DNA of 64,000 bases, taken from positions 308,597-372,596 of the forward strand of contig QNQO01001160.1 in the NCBI GenBank assembly GCA_003290165.1, given 5' to 3'. Below the pieces are notes generated by a model. The model was given only the letters and a program-made list of their open reading frames with translations, was not told where the DNA came from and searched no databases. This stretch comes from Berberis thunbergii (taxonomy: Eukaryota; Streptophyta; Magnoliopsida; Ranunculales; Berberidaceae). The translations under genes and the position numbers were made by a program. Of this stretch, positions 22,060 to 33,862 are shown piece after piece; within the stretch, counting starts at the first letter, position 1; each line of letters begins with the position of its first letter.

Positions 22060-23327
22060 AATTCTGTTCTCTCATTTACCAATGATAAACAGCCTGACTA
22101 AAAAATAATGTTGATGGATTCATGGTAGCAATTATAGATGTGAATCAGATTTTATTGTAGCTAATACTGTATGATTCACTTTTTGAACCATTCTCGCTAA
22201 TCATATTGTGTTAGTGTGGTCTTCTCACGGCAAATACGGTCTCTATGATTACTGGCTAAAACATCAAAATCACTTCTTTTAAGTAATAGGTTGTTGTTTT
22301 GGTGCATGTTTGGTTTGGGTGATCTGGGCTTCGGCTTTGCAACTTTGAGTATGGTGCGGAGTTCAGATCAGACATCTCTTTGATCGAAAACTGAACCAAG
22401 CATTTGTCTTTTCGAAAACATATCCTCATGGCTGAGATTGCCAGTTATGAAGTAATTCCTGTTTTCATTTGGATGAATGGTGAACTTGTCCTGCTCATTC
22501 TACACTGTGATTTCCACTTCCTAGTTTCATATAATTCTAGAAAGGCTACACTACTTAAAAGGTCATGAATACCAAGATCTTGATCACTATAGGTTCCATG
22601 TATCTCGTTACATGTGGAAGCCTCAACATCGGAACGACAGTGCCAGAGCCTCAACCATTACCAAGTTTCTTTAGTTAAAAGAACTTTCACCAAATTAGTT
22701 GATACTTGCAGAAATCGACGAAGAAAGCATTATCCATCAACCATAACTCTGAATAAGGTTCCTAACTTTTTTACCCTACGACAGACTACTTTTGGTTGCC
22801 CACACCTGATAACTGCCTGAATGTCATGTCCTTATTCCGTAGGGACCAACCAGACCACACCAAACAAATGGAAAGTGCAATCAATCAAACCAAATATCTA
22901 CATTCTCACGTGACGAAAAATGCCCTACCGTAAACTTGACCACACAACCCCCAAAATATCTATATCAAACGCATTATACGCGCCAGTTTTAATTTGCTTC
23001 CGGTGCAATTCATTTCATTTTTATTGAAGTAAGGCGTTAGCTGAAGAAATTGTGAACATTCTCCTTGTACTTATAGCAGTATTTGGTAGATAAAGATGTT
23101 CAATCAGATAAAGAGAAAGACTTCAGTATTGTTTTAAAGACATAAGATTTGCTCCTGTCTTCAACATTTTTAGTCTAAAAAACATTATGAATGTAAAAAA
23201 AATGAGATTAAGAAACGTAAAACTCCATGTTAACATCCAACATTAAACCAATGAGGGCACTCCAAAATTTGGGAGAGACCGATATCTATCATTGAACTAT
23301 ATAGCAACAGGGGAGGTAGGAAAAGAT
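22060..23327. other. intergenic between ENGase and the CCT gene
   Basis: ENGase and the CCT gene are convergent here, so this holds both 3' UTRs. AT-rich; no further gene or repeat recognised. Confidence 0.6.
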
Positions 23328-24307
23328 CTATAGATATTTCAAAGTTGCATCAGTCATCTGTATATGCATCTTGTCTTGAACACTCTTCACAAATCTACCC
23401 TGCATAGTTAAAACAAACATAACTATCAGTAAAGCAAAAAAGATCGAAAGAAAGAAGAAACAAAAGATTGAAAGAGTTGCAAAGGCCACAAGAGGTGGAA
23501 CCTTAAGTCTGGGTCTATTCTCTGCATTGATTTTGCGAACTTGATATCTTATCTTCTTAGAGTTAGAAAACAACCTACTCTGTTTCTTTTCTTTGTATCT
23601 CATCACACTTGCTTCCCTTCTAGTTCTCTCTTCTTGCATCACTGGCACCTCTCCCAACTGTTTGATTCAAATATTGTACACCCATTCAACTTATCAGCAA
23701 ATTTATCTCATTTTGAAGACACCCGTTACGCTAAATTTGCCAATTCAACCTACTAATTTATAAGGACTAATGGAGTTAAAATTTAAAAAGAATACTTAAT
23801 TAAAGTACAAGTTTAGTAGTGTATACATACAAAGTTGTTGATCGCGGAAAGTGAACATTCATCAGCCCAAAGTGAACCGCGGTCTGACCATGCATCCATA
23901 ACTTCTTGATAGTTCAAACTCAAATTCAAGTTCACAGATAAGTTCTCCTCATCATCATCCCAAAACCCGGAAATTTCTCTTTTTGCAACATTAGTCACCA
24001 TTTGTTCTTCTTCTTGTAACAATTGACTTGTGATATTCATCTTCTTATAATCCACTTCTTCAATTTGGAATTCATCCAAATCTAAGATGTCTGTCTCGAG
24101 TAAACTCATAGTACTACCATCTCCTTCTAACTTTTGTTCATCTTCAATCCCCCAAATGTCCTCCAATTCATCCATGATATCGATCTCATCCACCGTGTTC
24201 AATGACAAGTAAATGTCATTCGTTTCTGATGATTCCGGAACAGAATTGTCTGGAACCTGTTGCTCTTCCTTCTTTGGGCTTTTTAGGATAGAACTGAACC
24301 TCCCCAT
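23328..24307 (-). CDS. CCT-motif family (CMF) protein, 234 residues
   Basis: Nuclear regulator of the CCT class, without a B-box or response-regulator domain. Exons on the minus strand: 24307-23831 (159 codons), 23657-23502 (52) and 23399-23328 (23 plus stop); all are in phase with GT-AG borders. The N-terminus is acidic ([28 protein letters not shown]), as in activation regions. [17 protein letters not shown] is a conserved block of plant CCT proteins such as CIA2/CIL and CONSTANS-like. The CCT motif starts [15 protein letters not shown] and continues [16 protein letters not shown]; it is split by intron 2 before GRFVKS. CCT motifs carry nuclear localisation and NF-Y/DNA contacts. The CCT replaces the usual KKIRYEVRK with KKIRYQVRK and carries an extra N-S between SRLF and KK. 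I cannot assign a specific orthologue. Confidence 0.88.
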
Positions 24308-24399
24308 CTCTCTTCTGTTTTTTTCTCTATCTCTCTATCCCTGTAAAATGTATGTGCATGGATATTTGAATAAGAGATGGGAAGGGATAATAGGTTGAT

Positions 24400-24768
24400 A
24401 TGTTCTTGGCAGTTTATCCTACTTGGCACCTTATCCTTCAACCACTGGTTGTCCCAAAAAGAGAAAAAAATAACTCTTTTAACGTGCAGCTTTTTTTAAG
24501 TTCTTTTATTGAAGAATTTACACTTGAAAGTGAGATACAAAGTGGCAGGTTATTGTGTATATTCTTCCGCAGGGGCCAAATTCACCATGCATGATTGATT
24601 GCCACTTAACCTTGTAGATGAGTTAAAAAAGCAAGGATGGCCTTGTTGCTGGTTCATGATTGTGGGGATCTTGGATTGGCACGGTGAGCTGGGCCTTGAA
24701 CCATGTTGGACTTGGACATTGCAGGTTGAGAGGGCAAAAATAATTGATCAGAAATCATTTTGTTTCCT
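24400..24768. other. upstream region of the CCT gene
   Basis: Putative promoter side of the CCT gene (reading leftward from 24307). A CT-rich stretch at 24305-24340 probably lies in its 5' UTR. No other feature seen. Confidence 0.45.
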
Positions 24769-25230
24769 GAGTACCATGGGGTCTCCCAGTAGAGGCATTG
24801 ACATGGTAGTTGAACTAATGTAAGTACCCGATCTACATGGTATGATATTGTCCGCTTACGAGTACCATGAGATATCCTGGTAGAGGTATTGAGATGGTAG
24901 TTGAACTTGTGTATGATACTGTTCACTGGTAGTTAAACTTATGTAACGACCCGATCTACATGGTACGATACTGTACGCTTTAGTCCTTACCACCCGCATG
25001 AATTTAAAATGCATCATACCAAGGGAATTCAACCTCGCACATATATAGCACATCCCCTTCTCTTACCTAGACGATGTGGGACTTAACACTTAGGTAGTTT
25101 CTCAGTCTCTGAGCTCGTCTACACATGGTAGCTTACCAGCCTCTGAGCATGCCAGCACACAAAGCCAACAACCTCATAGCTCACTCACACATGATATTCC
25201 ATCAGCCTTTGAACCCGCCCACACAAAAGA
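24769..25230. repeat. diverged repeat units, possible TE relic
   Basis: Three motifs recur: gagtaccatg(g/a)g, tggtagttgaact and acccgatctacatggta (24768, 24860, 24925-24970). A segment further on repeats 'cagcctctgagc' and 'cacacatg' (25095-25230) after a 'gatgtgggactt' motif often seen in plant repeats. This looks like a fragmented, internally duplicated transposable element with no coding part. Confidence 0.5.
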
Positions 25231-28060
25231 CTATTACAGAAAGGTAATTTAGATACTAGGCATCACGATGCATCAGACTAGGTTTTTTTTTCAAGGCAAA
25301 GAAGAGTTGAAGGCCCACTCAAATGAAAGAACTACAAGAGACCCAAGTGCAAAAACTGAAACCATAATTCCCTCCCATGTGGAACTCCAAGGAAGTAACT
25401 AACAATCGAAGTAGTAAAACTTTTTACAAGGATATACCAAGCATATCAGTCTTTGTTATCAATGTTACATTGCTGGTGATTGTGGTAAATGATTGTTGAC
25501 ATATATGGGTGATGTAGCATGGCACTGGTTGCGCTATAGTGGTTGCAGTGACAGTATTGAATGGTCTTCGGATAGAACTTTAAGATTTTGTTTTCCTCGG
25601 ATTTTTTAGACTTCCATGAAATAAACACTAGAAAATTTCCGATTGATACATTGTAAATTTTCATTAAAACGAGTACTAATAGATTGAATATGCGTATAGA
25701 TGTACTGGGTATGCCTTGGTTTAATCGTGAATACACCCTAGACCTAGACCGAAACACATGAAATAAAAACTGAGACTAAATCCAAACCCCCAAGCGAAAT
25801 GGATGTTATTATCAGCAACCTACAACTTAGCCTACTCTATTTGACACAAAATCAAACTAGTTTTGAAAATGGTGGTCTAATATATGTGTGTTGAATTCTG
25901 AAACCAATAAACACATTGAAATAAACAAAGAAAGGAGATTTTCTTTGTTAATTTTCTACTCTGTAAAGGTATAAGTCAAGGGAATTGCATAAGAAACTTG
26001 AAAAAATGAGCTCTCTGTATAAGTCAATAAGTTGAGGAAGAAGACATTGCAATTTAGTTCTTCCAAAATGTCGGAGAAAAATAGATGGTGTCTTTGGTCC
26101 TTATATTATTAGTTTAATCTTCATGTTTTATCGGCAAAAAAAAAGGCAAATGCACGGCAAGTAAATTTTGTCGGTTGGCAATGGATAATTCAGTGAATGT
26201 AATCAATATTTTGTTCGAGACAAATGAAATATGCAAATCTTTTACTGATGGCAACTTTGAAAGGAATTGAAATGTAGTTACAAAACGGGTCATGATCAAA
26301 TGACTCATGAACTTTGAAAGTGAATGATATAATTGTGGTGTAAAATTCCAAATCTATGGCCGATCTGAATAATAAACAAATGACACAAAAGAACCAACCA
26401 CTTCTTTGGTATCTTATAAAACTCTTTAACCAAAAACTCTATTAATCAAATGGTTTAGGAAGAAGTTTGGAAAAACTGGGCTTGGAAGCATTAGTCCTCG
26501 AGCCCTCAAGAGCGAAAATCGGTTTCCATCGTTTGCTTCGTCTAGTTTTGAAAATGAACCCAAGTTCGAGATTTAATCGATAAAGCAGATACATATAAAA
26601 TAGACTTCTTTTGGTCCTACTTAGTAATTTTGTTTCTGAAGGTTCACTTCAAATAAGCAATGTTTTCAGACTACAGATTCTTTCTTTCTGTATTCCTTAC
26701 GTACATCGAAGCTTCATGACCTGAACTGAGAAATGCCTTTCGCATTTCCATTTACTAATTTGTCCATCTAAAGTCGTCGAATTTCTCAAAATGCTAAGCT
26801 ATGCACATGCAAAGCGCAATATACTTATGATTTTTAATTTGATTTGGTTCTTCAGTAACATTTTAATTATACATCAAAACCATATCTTAAATGCTCTAAG
26901 TTTGTCCTTTCATACAAGTCAATTATAGCCAAAGAAATTTGTCCTTTCATACAAGTCAATTATAGACAAATGATATTGCCATATTGAACTTTCCAACCTG
27001 TCGGCAGCGAGCACTTATCATGGCAGCAGAAAGTTACCGGACAACAACGTTTGGAACACAAAAATGTTTCAGATTAATTTACATTAGTAGAAATATGAAC
27101 TTAACAGCTCACCGACGTCTACTTCAGTCTATGCTAATGATAGTAATAGTAATGGTAGTATTGATGGTTTTGAGATGGGATGTACTTTGAACTTTGAACG
27201 TAAATAGTTTTTCCTTTTAAGTGATATAATTTCGGATTTTTAAATTTAAACAAAAAAAAAAAAAAAAAAAAAAACCCTATCCAAGAGCATACAAAGTTTT
27301 TTGTGTAAATATTTTGACAGTGATCAATGCCACTAATAATCCAGATTTTGTCTATAATCCATACATGATGAGCAGAGAACACATGCAAACTTTTCTTCTT
27401 CGTAGTACTCTCTCCATTATTAATACCTAAAAGTTCGATTTGATAATTATAAAGCATCAAATTTTGACTTAATGGAGATGCGTTCTCATTAAAGAAAACG
27501 AAGGGAGAATCTTTAGATCAGATGTTGGTTTGTTTTTGTTTTACCACCTTTAAAACAATGCATTGATTCAGACACATTAATGGAGAAGAGATGAGATGAA
27601 TCGATTCACTTAAACAAATAAATAAGAATAGAAGCTTAGATTAACAAAATGTTTGTAATCTTTCCATGAACATAGCACTTTAAACCCAAATATTAACTAG
27701 ATTTCACTCTTCTTCCGCATATAAATATATCTGATCGAGAGCCCCTCCCACCGACCCCTCTCACGCGTTATCAACCCCACATTACTTAAGTAAGCTTTGT
27801 TTGTTTAGTAAGTAAACCCTATTTTACTCCATATGAACATGCTAGGGTTGACCCCCGTATCCTTGTTTACTACACAAACTAATCTAGAGTAGAAATCCTA
27901 CACCGCCGACGTAGAATAAGTACTTTAACATGAGAGGTTCTTTGTTCTTATCAGATGCTGTGCTAGTAATCATCAAGAGAAGAAGATAGCATTCCAATCT
28001 TTGAGTAAGAAAATATAAGCATTATGAGGAGATGTAATCGTAGAAAGGAAAACATGTTCT
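25231..28060. other. 2.8-kb intergenic region
   Basis: AT-rich DNA without recognisable genes. It holds a near-exact 30-bp direct repeat containing tttgtcctttcataca (about 26903 and 26939) and an A-run of about 22 at 27250-27274. Open frames are short and unrecognised. Confidence 0.55.
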
Positions 28061-28089
28061 TCATTAATTTGATTAATTAAGAAGCTAAA

Positions 28090-28980
28090 TCATGTCCAGA
28101 GAGATTCCCTCTTTAGGGGGTCTTGAATTACATTGCTAGAAGAGGCAAAATTGAGGTACTGATGAGGAAGGTTATCTAGGTTGTTTTGGAGCAAAAGTGA
28201 TTTGTCATCTGGCTCCATCATGTGTTGATGATGATTAGGCAGAGTTGGCTGGTGTTGCATCTGGATGCAAAGGATCTCGGCTTGAGCTACAGCTAGCTGC
28301 ATTTGCAATTGTGAGACTTGGTTCTGAAGATAAGATATGGCCCCAACGCATCCGTAGACTGGGTCTCGTACTCTGGCATTCGCCTCATACACTAGGCTAC
28401 TCACTGCATCGGCTCTTTGATGAATGGGAAGCTCCTGTATGCAAATGAAAACATAAGTCAAATAGCTGAACATTATTGTTGCATAAATCTTAACAGGAAC
28501 TCTACACAACTAGGGACTGCTTTTGAATCATCAAATACAAATAGTACGATGGCTGAGTTTCTGTGAAGTCTTCCGTTTTCCTTATCACATTTCGGTGTAA
28601 GGATGGATGACGTTCTTAGAAGTCTTCTTATTGATTTGAAGGAAAGGATTAAATATCAAAATCAACTTTGGCCTTGAAAAAAATGAACATATATAATATG
28701 GAATCTATGACAAAACATCTTTATATACTTCGCTAGCTATAGTACTAGGTTCATACAAGCATGCTGTGGTACACATTGGTTATGTCAAATACATCAAGTT
28801 ATATGTAGCAAGGAAGTTAATTACCTGTAACATTTTGCTAATATTGCTAGCACCAAAGACCTTATGAACAATGGCAAACTTGTGTGGATCATCAGAAGGG
28901 AAGTAAGGGGCGAAAATGCAGTCCTTGGCACACCTGCGTCGCAGCAATTTGCAGGAAGCACAAGGTGAAGTTCCTCCCAT
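28090..28980 (-). CDS. LBD12: LOB-domain transcription factor, LBD12-like (class I), 166 residues
   Basis: Plant-specific nuclear transcription factor. Exon 1 is 28980-28825 and exon 2 is 28434-28090, with a GT-AG intron, phase 0, at the position conserved in LBD genes. The N-terminus begins MGGTSPCASCKLLRRRCAKD, so the C-block C-x2-C-x6-C-x3-C is complete. It continues through a GAS block with FGASNISKMLQ, then ELPIHQRADAVSSLVYEANA, DPVYGCVGAI and the leucine-zipper-like tail YLQNQVSQLQMQLAVAQAEI. These blocks match Arabidopsis LBD12/ASL5 most closely, as I remember it. Family roles are lateral-organ and meristem patterning. The glutamine/histidine/asparagine-rich C-terminus ends SLWT. No defects seen. 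Confidence 0.94.
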
Positions 28981-29700
28981 TATGGTTTTGGTATTGAAAA
29001 CAAATAAGGAAGAAGAGAAAGACTAGAGAGGAGTTCTTTCTGAGCTCAAGAAAGGAGATATATACTTCTTAGCACAAAAAGGTAAAGAGTTGTTGAGGAG
29101 AATGTGAAATTGAGGGTCCCTATTTATAATGTTGGTGTAGAGGGGCCGAAACAGTTGTAGAGATCAACATGTAACTAGTTGTAATTATACAAGAAAACAA
29201 ATAGGCCACTTAGCTTATTTTCAAATGACCAAGCGCGTTTACGATTCTAACCTTGCGAATGAAATGATATTCACTTGGTATCAAGGCTAGTTTCGTAACT
29301 AAAACAACCAAAATTTTATATGAAGCACGTAGAGGATTGAAAAAGGGGGAAGGTGAAGTGAGAATGGTTGACTGCCATGCAATGCAATGCAATGCAGTTG
29401 TTTAGCTTCCACGTTCTCTCCTTTGAATTTTCTTCTTCTTCTTCTTCTCTCTCTCTTCTTTCAAACTACAGAGAGAGAAAGAAAAGGAGGTCTAGAGAGA
29501 GAAAGAGAGTTGGTAATTACTAATTAGCAAGCTAAGGTTTTTGGTAGAGTTGGAAATGATGAACAGATACCCAAAACCGGATGAGAGGAGAGGAGAGGAG
29601 AGGAAGGAAACCAAGACAGAAGGGTTCAACGTGAATGTTTGACAGACATTCACGTGCCACACCACACTCCCACCACACTAGCTCATTTCTTCTCTATAAG
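28981..29700 (-). promoter_or_regulatory. upstream region of the LBD12-like gene
   Basis: 5' flank of the LBD gene, which reads leftward. A TATA-like tataaata element (minus strand) lies near 29120-29128, about 140 bp upstream of the start. Low-complexity tracts are (ATGCA)n about 29377-29395, (TTC)n/(TC)n at 29427-29460 and (GAGAG)n at 29584-29604. No specific operator is claimed. Confidence 0.4.
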
Positions 29701-30594
29701 TACCCTTCCTTAAATGTCTTTGTTCAAGTGTTAATCGATGTTTTGAAGTATGAGCCTATCGATCTGATGTTCAGCTAAATATTAAGTTTTCGATGTTGTT
29801 CTAGAGATGATCACAAATTCATTTAGATGGTAATCACAAATTCAAGTATGCTCTCTACAAGAGAATCGTCAATGAAGTACCAACTCAATGGTATACTTAT
29901 GGCGGATGGAATCACAGGTTCAAGATTCAAACTGCATCATATATCTTATGTAAACTCCTTGAAGAATCAATTTTCTGTTACGCAAGATGGAACTATTACA
30001 TTTTTCAGGAATTAAGTCTACAGCTAGAGCAGCCCAGGGGACATGCTTGACTAACTCAGTCTTCTCACCTAATCTTTTTGTTACAAAAACAACAAAAATA
30101 GGCAAATGGGATATAAATTTTCAAAATGCACCAAAACCATTTCTTGTTCGCGCTCTCATCATTCAAAGCCATCATCCATGTTGCATAAAGGAATCTACTT
30201 AACTAAGATTGTGAGAAAAAACAATGTTCAAGCTAAGGTCATGGAGATTTTAATATTACCACTCTAAGAAAACACCAACTAAGAGCATTAATGAGGAACA
30301 CTTAATGAGATCCGACATAAAACTAAGGTCTAAACAAATTTTTTAAAAACCAATTTCGAGGGAAAAGGATCATTATTGTGAGAGTTGTAGAACCCTAAGT
30401 TTGGGCATTAAATGCACTCCACATGATTCTAATCACCCCAGTCTCTCTTCCAAGAAAAATATATAGCTCTCTTTCCCTAGTTGTCAAAGTCATTGTGTCA
30501 TGTAAACTAAACTTATTATATCTCTATTAGACCCCCTTAAAATATTTTAATGGGGTGTTGAAATTTTCTCTTCTCAATAGGGGTTTACATTTCC
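29701..30594. other. intergenic, no recognised gene
   Basis: AT-rich. A 62-codon frame at 29827-30015 has no match I recognise. Possible old TE relic, not supported. Confidence 0.45.
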
Positions 30595-31020
30595 TAGGGT
30601 TAAAAAAAACGGACGAAACCGATTAAACGGATCGAATCAATTAAAATTGAATTAATCGATTCAAGTTCGATTCGGTTTGGTGTCGATTTAAAAAAATGTA
30701 TTAAAACCGATATTGTCGGTTCGATTTTCAATTTTTATCCAATTATAACTGACAAAACTGAACTGACCAAATATATATATAAGTTGTATATATATTTTAC
30801 ATAAAAATAATATAATATGTTTAAATAGTCGGTTTGGTTTATTTTGGTTTTATGTCAGTTCCAATCGGTTAGTTTGGTTTACGATTTACCTAAATTATAA
30901 TCAGTTTTATTTTCTTAATAGTTTGTTTGATTTCAATTTAAAAATTTTCAAACCAACCAAAATTGATTTGATTATCGGTTTAGATGAAAAACCAAAACGT
31001 CGGTTCAATTTTCAACCCTA
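30595..31020. mobile_element. hAT-like MITE, 'CCGAACCGA' type
   Basis: 426 bp. Ends TAGGGTTaaaa and, inverted, TAGGGTTGAAAA; the interior is built of short (A)ACCGA / TCGGTT repeats. The same repeat-rich interior and TAGGGTTG termini occur at 40317-40724. I found no clear target duplication (acatttcc versus acaccatc). Confidence 0.6.
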
Positions 31021-31362
31021 ACACCATCTCACAATGAGAGAAGAGAAGCTCGGGAAGAAGAGACGACCACATAAATGGGTGAGAGAAGCTGAAGCCTTGT
31101 TTGTTGTTTCTTGGTGTTGTTTAAGCTAATAAACAAGGGTGAAAAAACAGACATCTTATAAGGAAAAACACGCGAGCTCCAATGCACACATTTATTGTGC
31201 ATTGTGGAAAGGAACTAGATTCGCTTATGAGATGCATGGTTTTCTTTCTATCCATAAAACTATATATGGTGGCAATGTTGACATTGCCAATGACGATGGT
31301 GGTAGCACTAATTTGATCACCCAGTTCGTTCAATCTCGTGCCTTGTGATACGGTGACATTAA

Positions 31363-31670
31363 TGGTGTGTTTGATTGCATGAATCCTATGCTATAAAAAT
31401 TCATGAGAAAACTCCTATATTTTAGGTTAATTTGAGGTTTCACTCCACATTCACCATTTTATTTTGTGATCAATGGTGTGGGAATTGAAGTCCCATGAAC
31501 ATGAAAATCACATGCCTTAGAGGATCAATGAGTGAGATTCTCATAAACATGAGACTTTCATTCTCACCATTCATCACAAAATCGTAGAATGATATATCAA
31601 TTTAGCCTTAAATATAGGAGTTCCCTCATGAATTTCTATGGCATAGGATTCCCTGCAACCAAACACACCC
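31363..31670. mobile_element. Tourist-like MITE (PIF/Harbinger)
   Basis: 308 bp with terminal inverted repeats of about 70 bp: TGGTGTGTTTGATTGCATG and, inverted, GGGTGTGTTTGGTTGCAGG. They continue through matching AATCCTATGC and TTCATGAG blocks. Flanked by TAA on both sides (31360-31362, 31671-31673), the 3-bp duplication of PIF/Harbinger elements. Confidence 0.82.
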
Positions 31671-31869
31671 TAAGATGTCTCAAACGCGTGTTTTTTAGTT
31701 TTTGCATATTCTAAGTTGATTATAATCTTCAACTCTTAAGTCTCTAAGTTAATACAAATTGTATGTCCATCGCAAAACCTTTTGAGTAATATTGGGATAG
31801 ATAATGCACCTTGATTTTGTCGACATTTATTGCATACATGTTACATATTGTTGAAGTGTACTTGGAATA

Positions 31870-31993
31870 GAGAGATTCTAAATGTCGAGGGAATGAGCGA
31901 GGAAACGAGCGAGGGAAATGAGGTGGCGAGGTGAAAGCCGTTCATTTCCCTCGCTCGTTTCCTCGCTCATTCCCTCGACATTTAGAATTTCTC
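31870..31993. mobile_element. Mutator-like MITE, copy 3, perfect 47-bp arms
   Basis: 124 bp with a perfect 9-bp target duplication CTTGGAATA (31861-31869, 31994-32002). Arms 31875-31921 and 31942-31988 are exact reverse complements over 47 bases (they contain TGTCGAGGGAATGAGCGAGG), around a 20-base loop. Ends are GAGAGATTC / GAGAAATTC. Confidence 0.8.
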
Positions 31994-32184
31994 CTTGGAA
32001 TATATAACATACAACCATGGGCAACAAGTTGACATTGTCAACTAGAAAAATAGTTTACCAAATTGTTTGACAAATACAAATCTATGGCAACAAGTTTTTT
32101 GAATGTTTAGTGCTGGAGTTGGTTGTGACGATGAACTTAAAGAGTAGTTCAGTCAAGGACAATGAAAATGTAGTAATTTCCAGA

Positions 32185-33856
32185 TATGGGACTGTTTTGT
32201 GTACTGATTTTATAGATTATGAAGGTATTATAAAAAAAAATTCTTTTCGGCTGCTTTTCTTCACTAGTTTACCTGTAGCTTTAGTTGATATACTATATGA
32301 TACTTTTCATTTTAACACAGTGCAAGCAGGGAATCAAGCAGCCGAAGTAAGCCAAGCAAAACACACCCAGAGCGGCACTCGAAGAATAGTTGAATTGATT
32401 TTTAATATGTTTGTCAATATACTAATTACCTTAATTTTTAATTAGAGCAGGATAGTAGATAATATGTAAATGAATATATAGATCAGGTTCAGACATTCGT
32501 ACGGGAAAAAATAAGGATGTTATCAGAAATTTTCCAAATAACATAGAAGAATGAAATATGAGTGTTTGTGGATAGTAGACGACAGTACATTGTAAGTGAC
32601 CCAGACTTGTGCGTAAATCATATGCTATCTTACTTTACTGAGAACTCCTAACCCTATCTAGTGAATCTTTATTACCAAATTGCAGACTTCACCAAATCAC
32701 AGAATTTACTTGACTGAATAGAGACAGAAGAAATCACAAGACCGCAATGTTACTACTCGTGATGCTGAGGCTTGCTACAGGGAAAATGTTAAAGGGCCAA
32801 TCCCATAAATTTTATGACTGTCTGAACTGAAATAGGAGCATTGGAAGCTCAAAAAGATGAAAATGGGTGGATTTCATTAGACAAATTTTATCCCAGAGAA
32901 CTTGGTCAAGATATGGTTTGCTTGAAAATGAAGCAAATACATATGAGGAATTCAAAACTTGAGTTTATACCCAAAGTTTATATGAAGTATAAACCATAGG
33001 GAAATAGTAACTCACAATGAACGGGTGTTTATGATTTTTAACTGACCCAAGTTCAAATACCTTAGAACTGCCCTGCATCAAGTAGAAACAAATATTATAA
33101 TCTGATGTAAACATCTTTCAGATTTTCTCTCAAAAAAAAAATGAATAAATACGCTTTCATCTTATTAGTTAGGCTATAACTTTTCATAACCTATCAAAGC
33201 ATCCATAATCAACATAAACTACCTAGCAGACATAATTTATGAATACGATCACTTCTGATCATCCATGATACAACACTAAACGCATATAAGAGATCTTGGA
33301 CGTTTTCCCGGTTCACACATGTTGAGGCGAAATTGATATCTATCCAAATCCGATGGTCAAAAAACAAGCAATTTTATATTCCTAACAAAATGTACAAACA
33401 GAGATTGGAACAAATTATTAGTTTCTTCCCAAATTACAACTCTGTGAGCATATTGATGAACTCGAATATTTCATGTTCAGTTTCATTCCTCCATAAAGAT
33501 CAGGGTTGGGTTTTGTTGACATACATTTGCAAGTGTATTGAAAAAATCAGCATGAACTGTCACAGCCTTGTGCTCATGCTAAGAGCACACAATTAGCTCA
33601 AGCCTAATCTAGGTGTTAAAACATAATCAATGAATTTCAACAGAACAAGATATGCCATGTCTCAGTCATTTTCTTGTTCGAATTCACTTAAGCATCCGAA
33701 TCAGCTTATATACAAGTTCAAAGATTTTGCAGTGAAATCAAATCTCACCATGTTGTCCACAAGGCAAAGATATTCATTATATGTTCCATATTCTTCTTCC
33801 TTGCTTTCCTTTTCTAATATAGACACTTAAGAAGAGGCTGTTTTGCTAACTTAATC
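32185..33856. repeat. 1.67-kb tandem duplication, unit 1
   Basis: Begins at tatgggactg and ends at gctaacttaatc; it recurs immediately at 33863-35528 (offset 1678) with only scattered substitutions and small indels. It contains no gene I recognise; short frames are duplicated with it (33333-33596 and its counterpart). Confidence 0.9.
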
Positions 33857-33862
33857 ACAATT

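Noticed and set aside
29827..30202. Possible copia or LRR gene fragment
   Set aside because: Short overlapping frames without any motif I can name.
33333..33830. Conserved short frames in the 1.67-kb duplication
   Set aside because: They are conserved only because the DNA was recently duplicated; the corresponding frames differ in start and end between units.
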